A stretch of DNA of 64,000 nt, taken from NCBI GenBank assembly GCA_964572855.1, contig CAZNGF010000005.1, positions 11,125 through 75,124 of the forward strand, given 5' to 3'. This DNA comes from CAZNGF01 sp964572855 (lineage in GTDB: Bacteria > Bipolaricaulota > Bipolaricaulia > RBG-16-55-9 > JAJCYT01). The notes below the pieces were generated by a model. The model was not told where the DNA came from, did no database searches, and saw only the letters and a program-made list of their open reading frames with translations. Of the stretch, positions 15,945 through 23,956 are shown piece by piece. The translations under genes were made by a program, and so were the position numbers. Position 1 is the stretch's first letter. Every line of letters begins with the position of its first letter.

Positions 15945-17509
15945 GCCTGGATCAGACCGCAAAACAGCGGTCGAGGGTGATTGGGTCGGCTCAGAAACTC
16001 CGGGTGATACTGGGTCGCGATGAAGTAAGGGTGTTCGGGCAGCTCGGCGATCTCCATCCGTCGCCCGTCTTCGCTCCGACCGCTGAAGCGCAGGCCCGCT
16101 CGCTCGAAGCGCGTGATGTAATCCGGGTTGACCTCGAAGCGATGGCGGTGCCGCTCGCGCACGTGGGTCGTTTTGTACAGTCGGTGCGCGAGCGTGTCCT
16201 CCTGGATCAGCACGCTCTGTGCGCCCAGCCGCATCGTGGCCCCCTTGTCGCGCTGCTCGCGTTGTTCGGGCATGAGGTCGATCACGGGGTGGGCGGGCGC
16301 CCCCTCGAACTCCTGGCTGTTGGCGCCCTCGAGCCCGACGACGTGGCGGGCAAACTCCGTCACAGCCAGCTGGAAGCCGTAGCAGATCCCCAGATACGGG
16401 ATGCGTTCCTCGCGCGCGCGCCGGATGGCGTTGATCTTGCCCTCGCTCCCGCGCGGGCCGAAGCCCACCGGCACGATGAGCCCGTCGACCCCTTCCAGAT
16501 CGTCCGACGAGAAGCGTTCGGCCTCCAGCCAGCGTACGGTCACCCCGGCGTTTAGCGACGCGCCCGCGTGGCTCAGCGCCTCCTCGTAACTGACGTAGCT
16601 GTCGGCCAGATCCGTGTACTTCCCGACGAGCGCGATCTCGACGTGGTGCTCGGGGTGCAGCACCCGGTCCACGAACGCGCGCCAGCCATCGAGCTTGGGC
16701 GTCCCGACGTCGAGGTGTAGGCGCCGGCCGATGAGGTGCGTCAAGCCCTGAGCATCGAGCAAGAGCGGGACCTCGTAGATCGTGCGCGCGTCCGGCGCGC
16801 CCAGCACGGCCTCGTAGTCCACGTCGCAAAAGAGCGCGATCTTCTTGCGCGTCGCTTCGGACAGCGGCTGTTCGCTGCGCGCGATGATCAGGTCCGGTTG
16901 AATTCCGATGGCTCGCAGCTCCTTCACCGAGTGCTGCGTGGGCTTGGTCTTGGGCTCGCCCACGGCGCGCACCACCGGGACGAGCGTCGTGTGAACGCAC
17001 AGGCAGTTAGCCGGCCCCAGCTCTCGGCGCAACTGGCGCACGGCCTCCAGAAAGGGCATGGACTCGATGTCCCCCACCGTGCCGCCCAGCTCGACGATCA
17101 CGACGTCGGCGCGGTCGGCGTCGGCCACGGCGTGGATGTCGGCCTTGATCTGATCGGTGATGTGGGGAATGATCTGGACCGTGGCGCCCAGGTAGTCGCC
17201 GCGGCGCTCCTTCTCCAACACCTTGCTGTAGACCGTGCCGGTCGTGATGTTGTGGGCACGCGTGAGCGAGATGTCCAGGAAGCGCTCGTAGTTGCCCAGA
17301 TCCATGTCGACCTCGCTGCCGTCGTCGAGTACGAACACCTCGCCGTGCTGGTACGGGTTCATGGTCCCGGCATCGCGGTTGAGGTAGGGGTCGATCTTGA
17401 TGGCGGTCACGTTGAGCCCGCAGGCCTTGAGCACGAGCCCGATCGAGGCCGAGGTGATGCCCTTGCCCAGCCCCGACAACACGCCGCCCACCACGAATAC
17501 GTACTTCAT
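15917..17509 (-). CDS. pyrG: CTP synthase
   Basis: Amidates UTP to CTP using glutamine or ammonia. 530 residues with the synthase domain first (KYVFVVGGVLSGLGKGITSA) and a class I glutamine amidotransferase domain after about residue 290, with the nucleophile in YLGICYGFQLAV and the histidine in ATQYHPEFLSRP. The start ATG at 17509 has GAGGAA upstream. It is followed with overlap by lptC and lptB; CTP also feeds CMP-Kdo synthesis, which may explain the link with LPS export, although this is an inference. Confidence 0.97.
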   Translation of the reverse strand: MKYVFVVGGVLSGLGKGITSASIGLVLKACGLNVTAIKIDPYLNRDAGTMNPYQHGEVFVLDDGSEVDMDLGNYERFLDISLTRAHNITTGTVYSKVLEKERRGDYLGATVQIIPHITDQIKADIHAVADADRADVVIVELGGTVGDIESMPFLEAVRQLRRELGPANCLCVHTTLVPVVRAVGEPKTKPTQHSVKELRAIGIQPDLIIARSEQPLSEATRKKIALFCDVDYEAVLGAPDARTIYEVPLLLDAQGLTHLIGRRLHLDVGTPKLDGWRAFVDRVLHPEHHVEIALVGKYTDLADSYVSYEEALSHAGASLNAGVTVRWLEAERFSSDDLEGVDGLIVPVGFGPRGSEGKINAIRRAREERIPYLGICYGFQLAVTEFARHVVGLEGANSQEFEGAPAHPVIDLMPEQREQRDKGATMRLGAQSVLIQEDTLAHRLYKTTHVRERHRHRFEVNPDYITRFERAGLRFSGRSEDGRRMEIAELPEHPYFIATQYHPEFLSRPNHPRPLFCGLIQACLDARFAG

Positions 17510-17607
17510 GCGTTCCTCTCGGATTTTCGGAAGGTTAGCAGACCCGAACCGCCGCGTCGATTATACGTTCGGCAGTGAACGTCCTCCACCGGGCGACGGG
17601 GCTTGCC

Positions 17608-18231
17608 TCAGTCCGGCGTGATGATGCGCGGGACCGTGACGGCGTCGCCCTCGTCGTTGGGCGAGCTTTCCGGCGGGTCGAAGTAGGCATCCAAGTGGCC
17701 CATGAGCCCGCTGACCGCCTCCCGGCTTCCCAATTCCGAGGGGATCAGTCCGAGCAAAAGGTCGGCCACGGCCTGCCCCCCTTCGGGGTCGAAGGACGGG
17801 TGTTCCTTCTGGTAACGTTCCGTGAACGTCACCAGCTTTTTGCCCAGGCCCGTGTTGTACGATTCAACCACGTGGATGGGGCTGAGTTGGCGCTTGAGCG
17901 TGTCCAGCGCGTCGTTGAGCGCCTGGTCGTCGGTGGCGGGGTTGGCGCGGACGTGCCGATAGATCGCGGCCTCGAGCGCGATCAGGTAGTCAAGCGCGGC
18001 GCGGTCGCGGCGCTGGTAGAGCGGTGTGACGGCTTGCACCCAGCGTGCGTGGAAATCCTCGGCCACGCGTTCCTGCTGATAGCGTTCGCCGCGCTTCAGG
18101 TACTTGCAGCTTGCGGGGCAGCTGATGCGCTTGAGACGGTGCTCACCGCAGCAAGGCGGACAGATCCGGCCGCCCAGAGCCGGACACTCGCGCTTGCCCC
18201 TGGCTTTTTCGCAGTAGACGCATGTGGTCAT
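17608..18231 (-). CDS. Cysteine-rich zinc-finger-like protein of unknown function
   Basis: 207 residues. The first 40 carry a dense cluster: TTCVYCEKARGKRECPAL, then ICPPCCGEHRL, then ISCPASCKYL. This is seven or more cysteines in CxxC-type spacing and should bind zinc or an Fe-S cluster. The remainder is helical and acidic without a recognised domain. The ATG at 18231 has GAGGGG seven bases upstream. It lies 64 bases after the DUF59 factor in the Rrf2-Mrp operon direction, which hints at a role in metal-cluster biology, but no function is known to me. Confidence 0.7.
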   Translation of the reverse strand: MTTCVYCEKARGKRECPALGGRICPPCCGEHRLKRISCPASCKYLKRGERYQQERVAEDFHARWVQAVTPLYQRRDRAALDYLIALEAAIYRHVRANPATDDQALNDALDTLKRQLSPIHVVESYNTGLGKKLVTFTERYQKEHPSFDPEGGQAVADLLLGLIPSELGSREAVSGLMGHLDAYFDPPESSPNDEGDAVTVPRIITPD

Positions 18232-18295
18232 ATTGACGCCCCTCACGAACCCTCGGCACGGATGGGGACAATCCCGCGCATGTCGCGGGCCGACG

Positions 18296-18619
18296 CTAAA
18301 AGAAGCCGAGCTCCATCTTGGCGTCCTCGCTCATGAGCTCGGGCGACCACGGTGGATCCCAGACCCATTCCAGTTCGACCCGTACGTCTGCGCCATACTT
18401 ATCCTTCATGGCGCGGTCCACCTCGGCGTGGATCACGTCGTACAGGGGACATCCGGGCGTGGTCAGCGTCATCTCCAGGTGGACCTTCTTCTCGTCCCGA
18501 ACGTCGACGTCGTAGAGCAGGCCCAGGTCGACGACGTTGATCCCGATCTCGGGATCGTAGACGGACTCGCGGATGGTCTCGCGCACCGCGTCGGGCGTCA
18601 TGCTGAGCGTTTCGGTCAT
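18296..18619 (-). CDS. DUF59/MIP18-family metal-sulfur cluster assembly factor
   Basis: 107 residues made up of a single DUF59 domain: VYDPEIGINVVDLGLLYDV near residue 20, MTLTTPGCPLYDVI with the conserved cysteine near 55, and VELEWVWDPPWSPELMSEDA near 85. Homologues such as SufT and PaaD help mature Fe-S proteins. It is nine bases after mrp and in the same direction, so the two probably act together. Confidence 0.88.
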   Translation of the reverse strand: MTETLSMTPDAVRETIRESVYDPEIGINVVDLGLLYDVDVRDEKKVHLEMTLTTPGCPLYDVIHAEVDRAMKDKYGADVRVELEWVWDPPWSPELMSEDAKMELGFF

Positions 18620-18628
18620 CGTTTCCTC

Positions 18629-19690
18629 CTACAGTAAGTCGGTAATCTGGGCGGCGATGCGTTTGAACTCCAGGCTCGCCGGGTGCTGCGGTTGGGCGCT
18701 CACGATCGGCACGCCGTCGTCCCCGCTCTGGTTCAGCGTCGGGTCCAGCGGCAGCCGACCCAGGAGCGGAATGCCCTCGCGCTCGCTTTCGCGCTCGCCG
18801 GCGCCGTGTCCGAAGATCTCGGTTTGCTCGCCGCAATGCGGGCACAGAAAGTAAGCCATGTTCTCGATGATACCCCAGACCGGCACCTCAAGCTTGCGAA
18901 AGGCCGCGATCCCGCGGTGCACGTCGGCCAGCGCCACGGATTGCGGCGTCGTCACGGCCACGGTGCCGTCCATGCGCACGTCCTGGGCTAGCCCCAGCGG
19001 CGCGTCGCCCGTGCCGGGCGGCAGGTCCAGCACCAGGAAGTCCAGGGCGCCCCAATCCGCACTTTCGAGCATCTCGTTAATCCCTTTGGTGATCATGGGC
19101 CCGCGCCAGATGAGCGGCTCGTTCTCGTCGACCAGGAAGCCCACGGACATGGTCTTCACGCCGTGGCGCTCCAAGGGCAGGATCCGCCCCTCAACCATGC
19201 GCGGACGATCCTTGATCCCCATGAGCGTGGGCACGCTGGGACCGTACAGGTCGGCGTCGAACAGCCCAACCCGCTCGCCCAGCGCCGAGAGCGCCACCGC
19301 GAGGTTCGCGCTCACCGTGCTCTTGCCCACGCCGCCCTTACCGCTGAACACGGCGAGCACGCATCCGACCTGAGGCAGCATGATCATGCGTGACCCCGGC
19401 GCGGGCTGCCCCTGACCGGCTGACTGCTGTTCCTGCCCCTGCTGGCCCGACGGGGCGAACGCCACCTCGACCGTCTCGACCCCGGCCAGCGCCTCCACCG
19501 CTTCGGTGGCCCAGGTACGCAGTTGGGACTTCGAGGCGTAGGCGGGGACCGTGAAGCCAAGCAGCAACGAAACGGCCCCGCCGTCGAGCGAGACGTCCCG
19601 TACGAGCTCCAACTCCGTGAGCGACTTGTCCAACTTGGGCACACGGACGCGGGAGAGGGCGGCGAGAATCTGCTCGCGGGAAAGGCTCAT
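18629..19690 (-). CDS. mrp: Mrp/NBP35-family Fe-S cluster carrier ATPase
   Basis: 353-residue P-loop protein that carries and delivers Fe-S clusters. It has an N-terminal DUF59 domain (residues about 1-85), a deviant Walker A FSGKGGVGKSTVSANLA near 122, an FDADLYGPSVPTLMG switch, and the CxxC cluster-binding motif FLCPHCGEQTEIFG near 280. The ATG at 19690 overlaps the rrf2 stop as ATGA; longer open frames upstream have no family similarity. Confidence 0.92.
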   Translation of the reverse strand: MSLSREQILAALSRVRVPKLDKSLTELELVRDVSLDGGAVSLLLGFTVPAYASKSQLRTWATEAVEALAGVETVEVAFAPSGQQGQEQQSAGQGQPAPGSRMIMLPQVGCVLAVFSGKGGVGKSTVSANLAVALSALGERVGLFDADLYGPSVPTLMGIKDRPRMVEGRILPLERHGVKTMSVGFLVDENEPLIWRGPMITKGINEMLESADWGALDFLVLDLPPGTGDAPLGLAQDVRMDGTVAVTTPQSVALADVHRGIAAFRKLEVPVWGIIENMAYFLCPHCGEQTEIFGHGAGERESEREGIPLLGRLPLDPTLNQSGDDGVPIVSAQPQHPASLEFKRIAAQITDLL

Positions 19691-20106
19691 ACGCTCACTT
19701 CGTTGGGCTGCGCCGACACGATGTCCTGCAGCGTGAGTTCGGCCAGGCTGGCCTCGAACCGGTCGTTGACCAAGGTCCACACGTCGCTGGTGGGACATCC
19801 TTGTTCGATCTGGCATTTCATCTGCGGGTCGAGACAGATCACCAGCGCTACGGGTCCCTCCAGCGCACGCACGACGTCGCGCATCGAGATGGCCTCCGGG
19901 GCGCGTGCCAAGCAATAGCCGCCCCCGCGGCCGTGCGTGGCCTCGACCAGCCCCGCCTGCCTCAACTCCTGCATGATCTTTTCCAGGAACGAGTCGGGGA
20001 TGTTGTGGCGCCCGGCGATGGTGGCGATCGAAAGCGACTCTTGCGGGCGAAACGCCAGCTCAGCGATCGCTCGTAACCCGTAGTCGGTCTTTTTGGTTAC
20101 CTTCAT
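19687..20106 (-). CDS. Rrf2-family transcription regulator, IscR-like
   Basis: 139 residues. A winged helix (KVTKKTDYGLRAIAELA to THGRGGGYCLARAP) is followed by three closely spaced cysteines, CLDPQMKCQIEQGC, in C-x6-C-x5-C spacing that can hold a [2Fe-2S] cluster as in IscR. It therefore probably senses Fe-S status and controls the operon it heads. The ATG at 20106 follows AGGGG by six bases. A palindromic site overlies its promoter, suggesting autoregulation. Confidence 0.9.
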   Translation of the reverse strand: MKVTKKTDYGLRAIAELAFRPQESLSIATIAGRHNIPDSFLEKIMQELRQAGLVEATHGRGGGYCLARAPEAISMRDVVRALEGPVALVICLDPQMKCQIEQGCPTSDVWTLVNDRFEASLAELTLQDIVSAQPNEVSV

Positions 20107-20132
20107 CTCAACCCCTGAAGTCGGACCGTTTG

Positions 20133-20150
20133 ACTCTCCTATAGGCAAGT
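20133..20150 (-). promoter_or_regulatory. Palindromic operator candidate for the Rrf2 regulator
   Basis: On the minus strand ACTTGCCTATAGGAGAGT is an 18-base palindrome with mismatches only at the fourth and fifth positions from each end. It lies from the -10 box across the expected transcription start, the usual place for a repressor site of an autoregulated Rrf2 gene. Confidence 0.6.
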
Positions 20151-20176
20151 TTAATCGAAGGCCGGCGCCGTGTCAA
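20148..20176 (-). promoter_or_regulatory. Promoter of the rrf2-mrp-DUF59 operon
   Basis: Consensus -35 TTGACA (20176-20171), a 17-base spacer and -10 TAAACT (20153-20148), about 42 bases before the rrf2 start. Confidence 0.8.
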
Positions 20177-20196
20177 TTTCGGGCTCCCGAAGACCC

Positions 20197-20225
20197 TTGC
20201 GCGCTCTCGCGGCCCCGCCTACAAT
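20197..20225 (+). promoter_or_regulatory. Promoter of tRNA-Ser
   Basis: TTGCGC at 20197, a 17-base spacer and TACAAT at 20220-20225, placing the start a few bases before the mature tRNA. Confidence 0.65.
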
Positions 20226-20237
20226 TGCAAGACTTCC

Positions 20238-20325
20238 GGAGGGATGGCTGAGCGGACGAAAGCGGCGGTCTTGAAAACCGTTGTCGTGCAAACGACCGGG
20301 GGTTCGAATCCCTCTCCCTCCGCCA
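20238..20325 (+). tRNA. tRNA-Ser (anticodon TGA)
   Basis: Class II tRNA of 88 bases with the CCA end encoded. The acceptor GGAGGGA pairs with TCCCTCC at 20315-20321. The anticodon loop reads CTTGAAA, a long variable arm follows as expected for serine, and the T-arm contains GGTTCGAATCC. Confidence 0.96.
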
Positions 20326-20402
20326 CCGCTCCCCCATCGGGAACGCACACGCCCTTCGGACGTATACCTTGGGCAACTCCCCGTAAGTAAAGGAGGACGT
20401 AC

Positions 20403-21122
20403 ATGAGCCACAAACGCTTATACACGGCCGGTTTGACGCTGGCCTTGCTGCTCGCGCTGGGCGCGGGGCTGAGCTTGCCCGCAACGCTGGCCCAGGATGG
20501 CGAAGGGAGCGATTTGGACCGCACGATCAACGTGAGCGGAATCGGCACGGTCGAGGCCGTGCCCGACGTGCTGCAAGCCCAGATCGGGGTCGAGACCGAG
20601 GACGCCAACCTGAGCGAGGCGCTCTCCAACAACAACGCGCGCATGGATGCCGTGATCGCGCGGCTCCGGGAGCTGGGCATCGCGCAAGAGGACATCCAGA
20701 CCGTGAACTTCTCGATCAGCGACCGCCGGGACCGAGAGGGCAACATCACGGGATTCTTCGTCAACAACGCGGTTCAGGTCACGGTGCGAAACCTCGACGA
20801 CGCCGGCCCCGGCCTGGACGCAGCCGTCCAGGCCGGGGCCAATCGGATCAACGGCATTCAGCTCGCCATCTCCGATCCCGCGCCACTGATCGAGCGGGCG
20901 CGCGAGCTCGCGATGCAGGACGCCCGGGCGCGCGCGAACCAGCTGACCCAGGCCGCCGGCATGACGCTCGGCAAGCCTATCCAAATCAACGAAGCGGGCG
21001 GTGGCGGCCTCACGAGCAAGGCGCGCGCGGCCTCGCTGGACGGGTTTGGCGAGTCCGTGCCGATTTCGGGCGGTCAGCTCTCCGTGAGCGTGAACGTGAA
21101 CGTCACCTACGAAATGCATTGA
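20403..21122 (+). CDS. SIMPL (DUF541) domain protein, periplasmic
   Basis: 239 residues with a signal peptide (LYTAGLTLALLLALGAGLSL, cleavage after ATLA). The SIMPL domain begins RTINVSGIGTVEAVPDVLQA and includes NNNARMDAVIARLRELGIAQ, TVNFSISDRRDREG and ARARANQLTQAAGMTLGKPI, matching the family order. Members form periplasmic or outer-membrane ring assemblies of uncertain function. A strong AAAGGAGGA site lies seven bases before the ATG. Confidence 0.9.
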   Translation: MSHKRLYTAGLTLALLLALGAGLSLPATLAQDGEGSDLDRTINVSGIGTVEAVPDVLQAQIGVETEDANLSEALSNNNARMDAVIARLRELGIAQEDIQTVNFSISDRRDREGNITGFFVNNAVQVTVRNLDDAGPGLDAAVQAGANRINGIQLAISDPAPLIERARELAMQDARARANQLTQAAGMTLGKPIQINEAGGGGLTSKARAASLDGFGESVPISGGQLSVSVNVNVTYEMH

Positions 21123-21128
21123 GCAACA

Positions 21129-21173
21129 GCCAGGGACGGGAGGGGCGTTCAAACGGGTCTTCCCGCCCCTGGC
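21129..21173. terminator. Hairpin between the convergent SIMPL and propeller genes
   Basis: Arms 21129-21141 and 21161-21173 pair over 13 bases with one mismatch. It sits just after the SIMPL stop and before the stop of the opposing gene at 21216; no U-run follows. Confidence 0.55.
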
Positions 21174-21215
21174 ATCAGCCAGTACGCCGTGGCGGCGGGC
21201 GCCCTTGTCTTTTTC

Positions 21216-22244
21216 TTACCAGAGGCGCTGCCACCAGGGCGGCCGCGTGATCCGAAACAAGGCGGCCCCGTCCGCGTGCCGATCGCGCACCCAGAGCGCG
21301 CCCTCCGCGTCGAAGGCCAGCGCGTAAGGTCCCATCGGCTCCGACGGGTCAAGGGACGTTGCCCCCAGGCCGGACGCGATCGTCTCGACGGAGCTCTCGG
21401 TCGTGATGCGCCCGTCCTGCGGCGCCAGCCGCACCACCCGGCCTCGCCCCTGCTCGGCGAGATAGAGCGCGCCCTCGGCGTCGAACGCGATGCCGGCAGG
21501 GTAAACCAATCCCACCTTCACCGGGTCGAGCCCCCCCGCGGGGCCGAGGCGCAGCAGGCGGCCGTCGGCAACGCGCTCGGTCACGAACACGTCGCCCGTT
21601 TCTGCCACGGCCACCCCGGCAGGCCGCCTGAGGTCGCGCGCGAGCACAGTCCACTCGCCGCTGGGCAAAACGCTCAACACCATGTCCGCCGCGGGCAGGA
21701 TCAACGCTTCCCCGCGCACGCCCACCGACGCCGGTTCGATTCCGGCGGGGATGGCATAGCGACGTCCGTCAACCACGACGGACGATTCCGGCTGGGCCGC
21801 GTCCCTGGTTTCGGCCTGTTGGCTGAAAGCAGGGGCGGAGGACGGTCCGGCTTCCCGTCCCTGGCCGCCTTCGGGCGGTACGGCCGGTGGCGTTTCCCCG
21901 CTCCCGGCACGGTCGTTGGCCGGCACGGCCGTGCGCTCGAACGCGGGCCCGAGCTCCGCCCGCAGCGCCGCGTCCGCGCGGATTGGCGCGATGGCGTATT
22001 CGGCCGCGACACGCGGCCCGCCTACGTCCGCTTGGCGCTGCCCCCACCAGTACCCCAGCCCCAGCGCCAACACCACGGCCGCCAACGCCAAGCCGGGGCG
22101 CAGCGCGCCGGGGAGGCCTCGACGCGCGGGCCGGGCGCTCCCGCGCGTCGAGGCGCGCATGCGCGCGTCGAGCGCCGGCAACGTCGAATCCACCTCGCGA
22201 GACAGCGACGAGCGGATTTCGCGCTCCAGCGCGTCACCCGCCAT
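21216..22244 (-). CDS. Membrane protein with cytoplasmic N-terminus and extracytoplasmic NHL-type repeats; candidate anti-sigma factor
   Basis: 342 residues. About 50 cytoplasmic residues (MAGDALEREIRSSLSREVD onward) precede one membrane segment (GLALAAVVLALGLGYWWG). A low-complexity linker follows, then propeller-like repeats such as RRPAGVAVAETGDVFVTER, VYPAGIAFDAEGALYLAEQ and GPYALAFDAEGALWVRDR. It overlaps the ECF sigma gene by eleven bases, the standard position for a cognate anti-sigma factor, but no zinc-type anti-sigma motif is present. The ATG has GGAGGG upstream. Confidence 0.65.
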   Translation of the reverse strand: MAGDALEREIRSSLSREVDSTLPALDARMRASTRGSARPARRGLPGALRPGLALAAVVLALGLGYWWGQRQADVGGPRVAAEYAIAPIRADAALRAELGPAFERTAVPANDRAGSGETPPAVPPEGGQGREAGPSSAPAFSQQAETRDAAQPESSVVVDGRRYAIPAGIEPASVGVRGEALILPAADMVLSVLPSGEWTVLARDLRRPAGVAVAETGDVFVTERVADGRLLRLGPAGGLDPVKVGLVYPAGIAFDAEGALYLAEQGRGRVVRLAPQDGRITTESSVETIASGLGATSLDPSEPMGPYALAFDAEGALWVRDRHADGAALFRITRPPWWQRLW

Positions 22245-22797
22245 GAGCACCTCCCTCCAGCAAGGCCTTGAGCTGGGCTCTTGCCCGGTTGAGCCGGCTG
22301 GCCACCGTGCCCCGCTTGATCTCCACACCTTCCGTTTGCGACAGCACCTCGGCGATCTCGTCGTAGTCCATGTCCTCGTAGTACTTCAACAGCAGCGGAA
22401 GCCGAAACGGCTCCTCCAGCCTCGCGATCGCGGCACGCACGGCGTCGTGGCGCGCGTCCCGGGCGGCCGTTTCCGCCACGTCGGGGGCGACGAACGTCTC
22501 GCGTTTTCCGGCCAGCCACTTCCTGAGCCAAGCCGTCCCGCGGCCTTGCTTGCGGATCCAGTCCTTACACGTGTTGGCCGCGATCGCCAGCAACCACGAG
22601 CGCACGTTGCCGTCGGGACGGATGTAACTCGCCTTCTGTAGCGCTTTCACGAAGGTCTCCTCCGCCGCATCCAGGGCGTCCTCGCGGTTATGCAGGTAGC
22701 CCAGGCAGAGCCCCAGCACGTTGCGCTTGTACGCTTCGTAGAGCGCCGCCCAGGCGGCTTGCTCGCCTTGAGCCAGGCGCTCGGCCAGCTCCTGCAC
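22234..22797 (-). CDS. ECF-type RNA polymerase sigma factor
   Basis: 187 residues with region 2 (AWAALYEAYKRNVLGLCLGY, then DALDAAEETFVKALQ and GNVRSWLLAIAANTCKDWIR) and region 4 (RLEEPFRLPLLLKYYEDMDY, then IKRGTVASRLNRARAQLKAL). It should direct an envelope-linked regulon together with the overlapping downstream membrane partner. GTG start at 22797; the site AAGGGGGAAGCG precedes it. Confidence 0.92.
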   Translation of the reverse strand: MQELAERLAQGEQAAWAALYEAYKRNVLGLCLGYLHNREDALDAAEETFVKALQKASYIRPDGNVRSWLLAIAANTCKDWIRKQGRGTAWLRKWLAGKRETFVAPDVAETAARDARHDAVRAAIARLEEPFRLPLLLKYYEDMDYDEIAEVLSQTEGVEIKRGTVASRLNRARAQLKALLEGGAHGG

Positions 22798-22864
22798 CGC
22801 TTCCCCCTTGTCTTACGACCGAACCCGCCGGATCTTCCCGACAGCCGTCTCGCCCCGTTGTCGC

Positions 22865-23956
22865 TCAAAGCTCGGCCGCGTAGAACCCGTATTCTTGATA
22901 GGCATGCTCGCACGGCGGCCCGTCGCTCAGCCAGATGTGGCCGGCGGTCAAATCCATAATCACCGACGTCACGGTGATGTAGTGGTCTTCGGGCGGGTCT
23001 TCCGGGTCCTCGTGGCGACAGAGCGCGTTTGGCGCCTGTTCGTGGTCCTTCAGATACCGTTTGAGGTCCTCCGGCGTGTGGCGTCGCCCCGCGCTCAACA
23101 GCCCGGCCAGGCGAGCCTGGCGGAACTCGGAGTTCGGACGCTTCTCGGCCGGCGGCTCCACGACGCCGAGCACGTCGGGATCGACGAAATGGTTGGCGTG
23201 CACGAGACACCCATTGACGGATGGGGACACGTAATGGGACGCCGGTGCGGCCTCGATGTTGAGCGTCCGATCGGGCACCTGGGCCAGCATGAAGTTCGCC
23301 GAACACGAGCGCGCCGTGTCCGTGACGATCGCTGCCGCTTCCGGAAGACTGGCCTGACGCAGGATCTCGTAGCAGCGCACGTGAAACGGCTTGTACAGAC
23401 GTGACCAGTCGTCGTCCGTCGAGGTAAGCCCGTTGATCGCCAGCCCCAGTCCGGCCGAGTTCATCCCGATCTTCCCCCCCACGATGCCCGCCTCGGTGAA
23501 GCTGATCGTCTGCAGCCCGTCGGGCTCCTCGGTGTGGAGCACGGCCCCCTTGACCTGCGGGATCCAATCCCAATTTTGCCCCAGGTAGAGGTGGCCGTCC
23601 GCCGTCGCGCCCGGCGGCACCGCGAAGGCCGTGCAGCCGTCGGCCACCGCCAGCACGCCGAACTGGTAATACAGGATCTCGTAGCGCGCGTTGAGCGCCG
23701 CGACCTCGGGCAACGGCACCCCGATCGCATCGGCGATCCCCTGCATGCCGTGGTAGTAGTCCCCGTTTTGCGCCTCGATGGCCTCCAGGAACTGCGTCGC
23801 CTGCACCAAAACCTCGCGCCGGGAGAGGCCGACCTCGCGCTTGAAGCGGTCGAAGTAGACGGCCACGTTGTGTTGGACGCGATCCTTGAGCCCCTTGCCG
23901 TGCTCCAGCCCCTGCTCGTACGGGGTCCCGCGCAGGTGCAAGACCGGGAGCGTCAT
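22865..23956 (-). CDS. C45-family autoproteolytic acyltransferase/hydrolase
   Basis: 363 residues of the acyl-CoA:isopenicillin N acyltransferase (AAT) class of Ntn hydrolases. The predicted nucleophile is Cys108 in VADGCTAFAVPPG, exposed by self-cleavage at Gly-Cys. Supporting segments are HLYLGQNWDWIP, NSAGLGLAINGL and GCLVHANHFVDPD near residue 245. Bacterial members hydrolyse amides of unknown identity. The start overlaps the stop of the acetyltransferase gene as ATGA. Confidence 0.86.
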   Translation of the reverse strand: MTLPVLHLRGTPYEQGLEHGKGLKDRVQHNVAVYFDRFKREVGLSRREVLVQATQFLEAIEAQNGDYYHGMQGIADAIGVPLPEVAALNARYEILYYQFGVLAVADGCTAFAVPPGATADGHLYLGQNWDWIPQVKGAVLHTEEPDGLQTISFTEAGIVGGKIGMNSAGLGLAINGLTSTDDDWSRLYKPFHVRCYEILRQASLPEAAAIVTDTARSCSANFMLAQVPDRTLNIEAAPASHYVSPSVNGCLVHANHFVDPDVLGVVEPPAEKRPNSEFRQARLAGLLSAGRRHTPEDLKRYLKDHEQAPNALCRHEDPEDPPEDHYITVTSVIMDLTAGHIWLSDGPPCEHAYQEYGFYAAEL

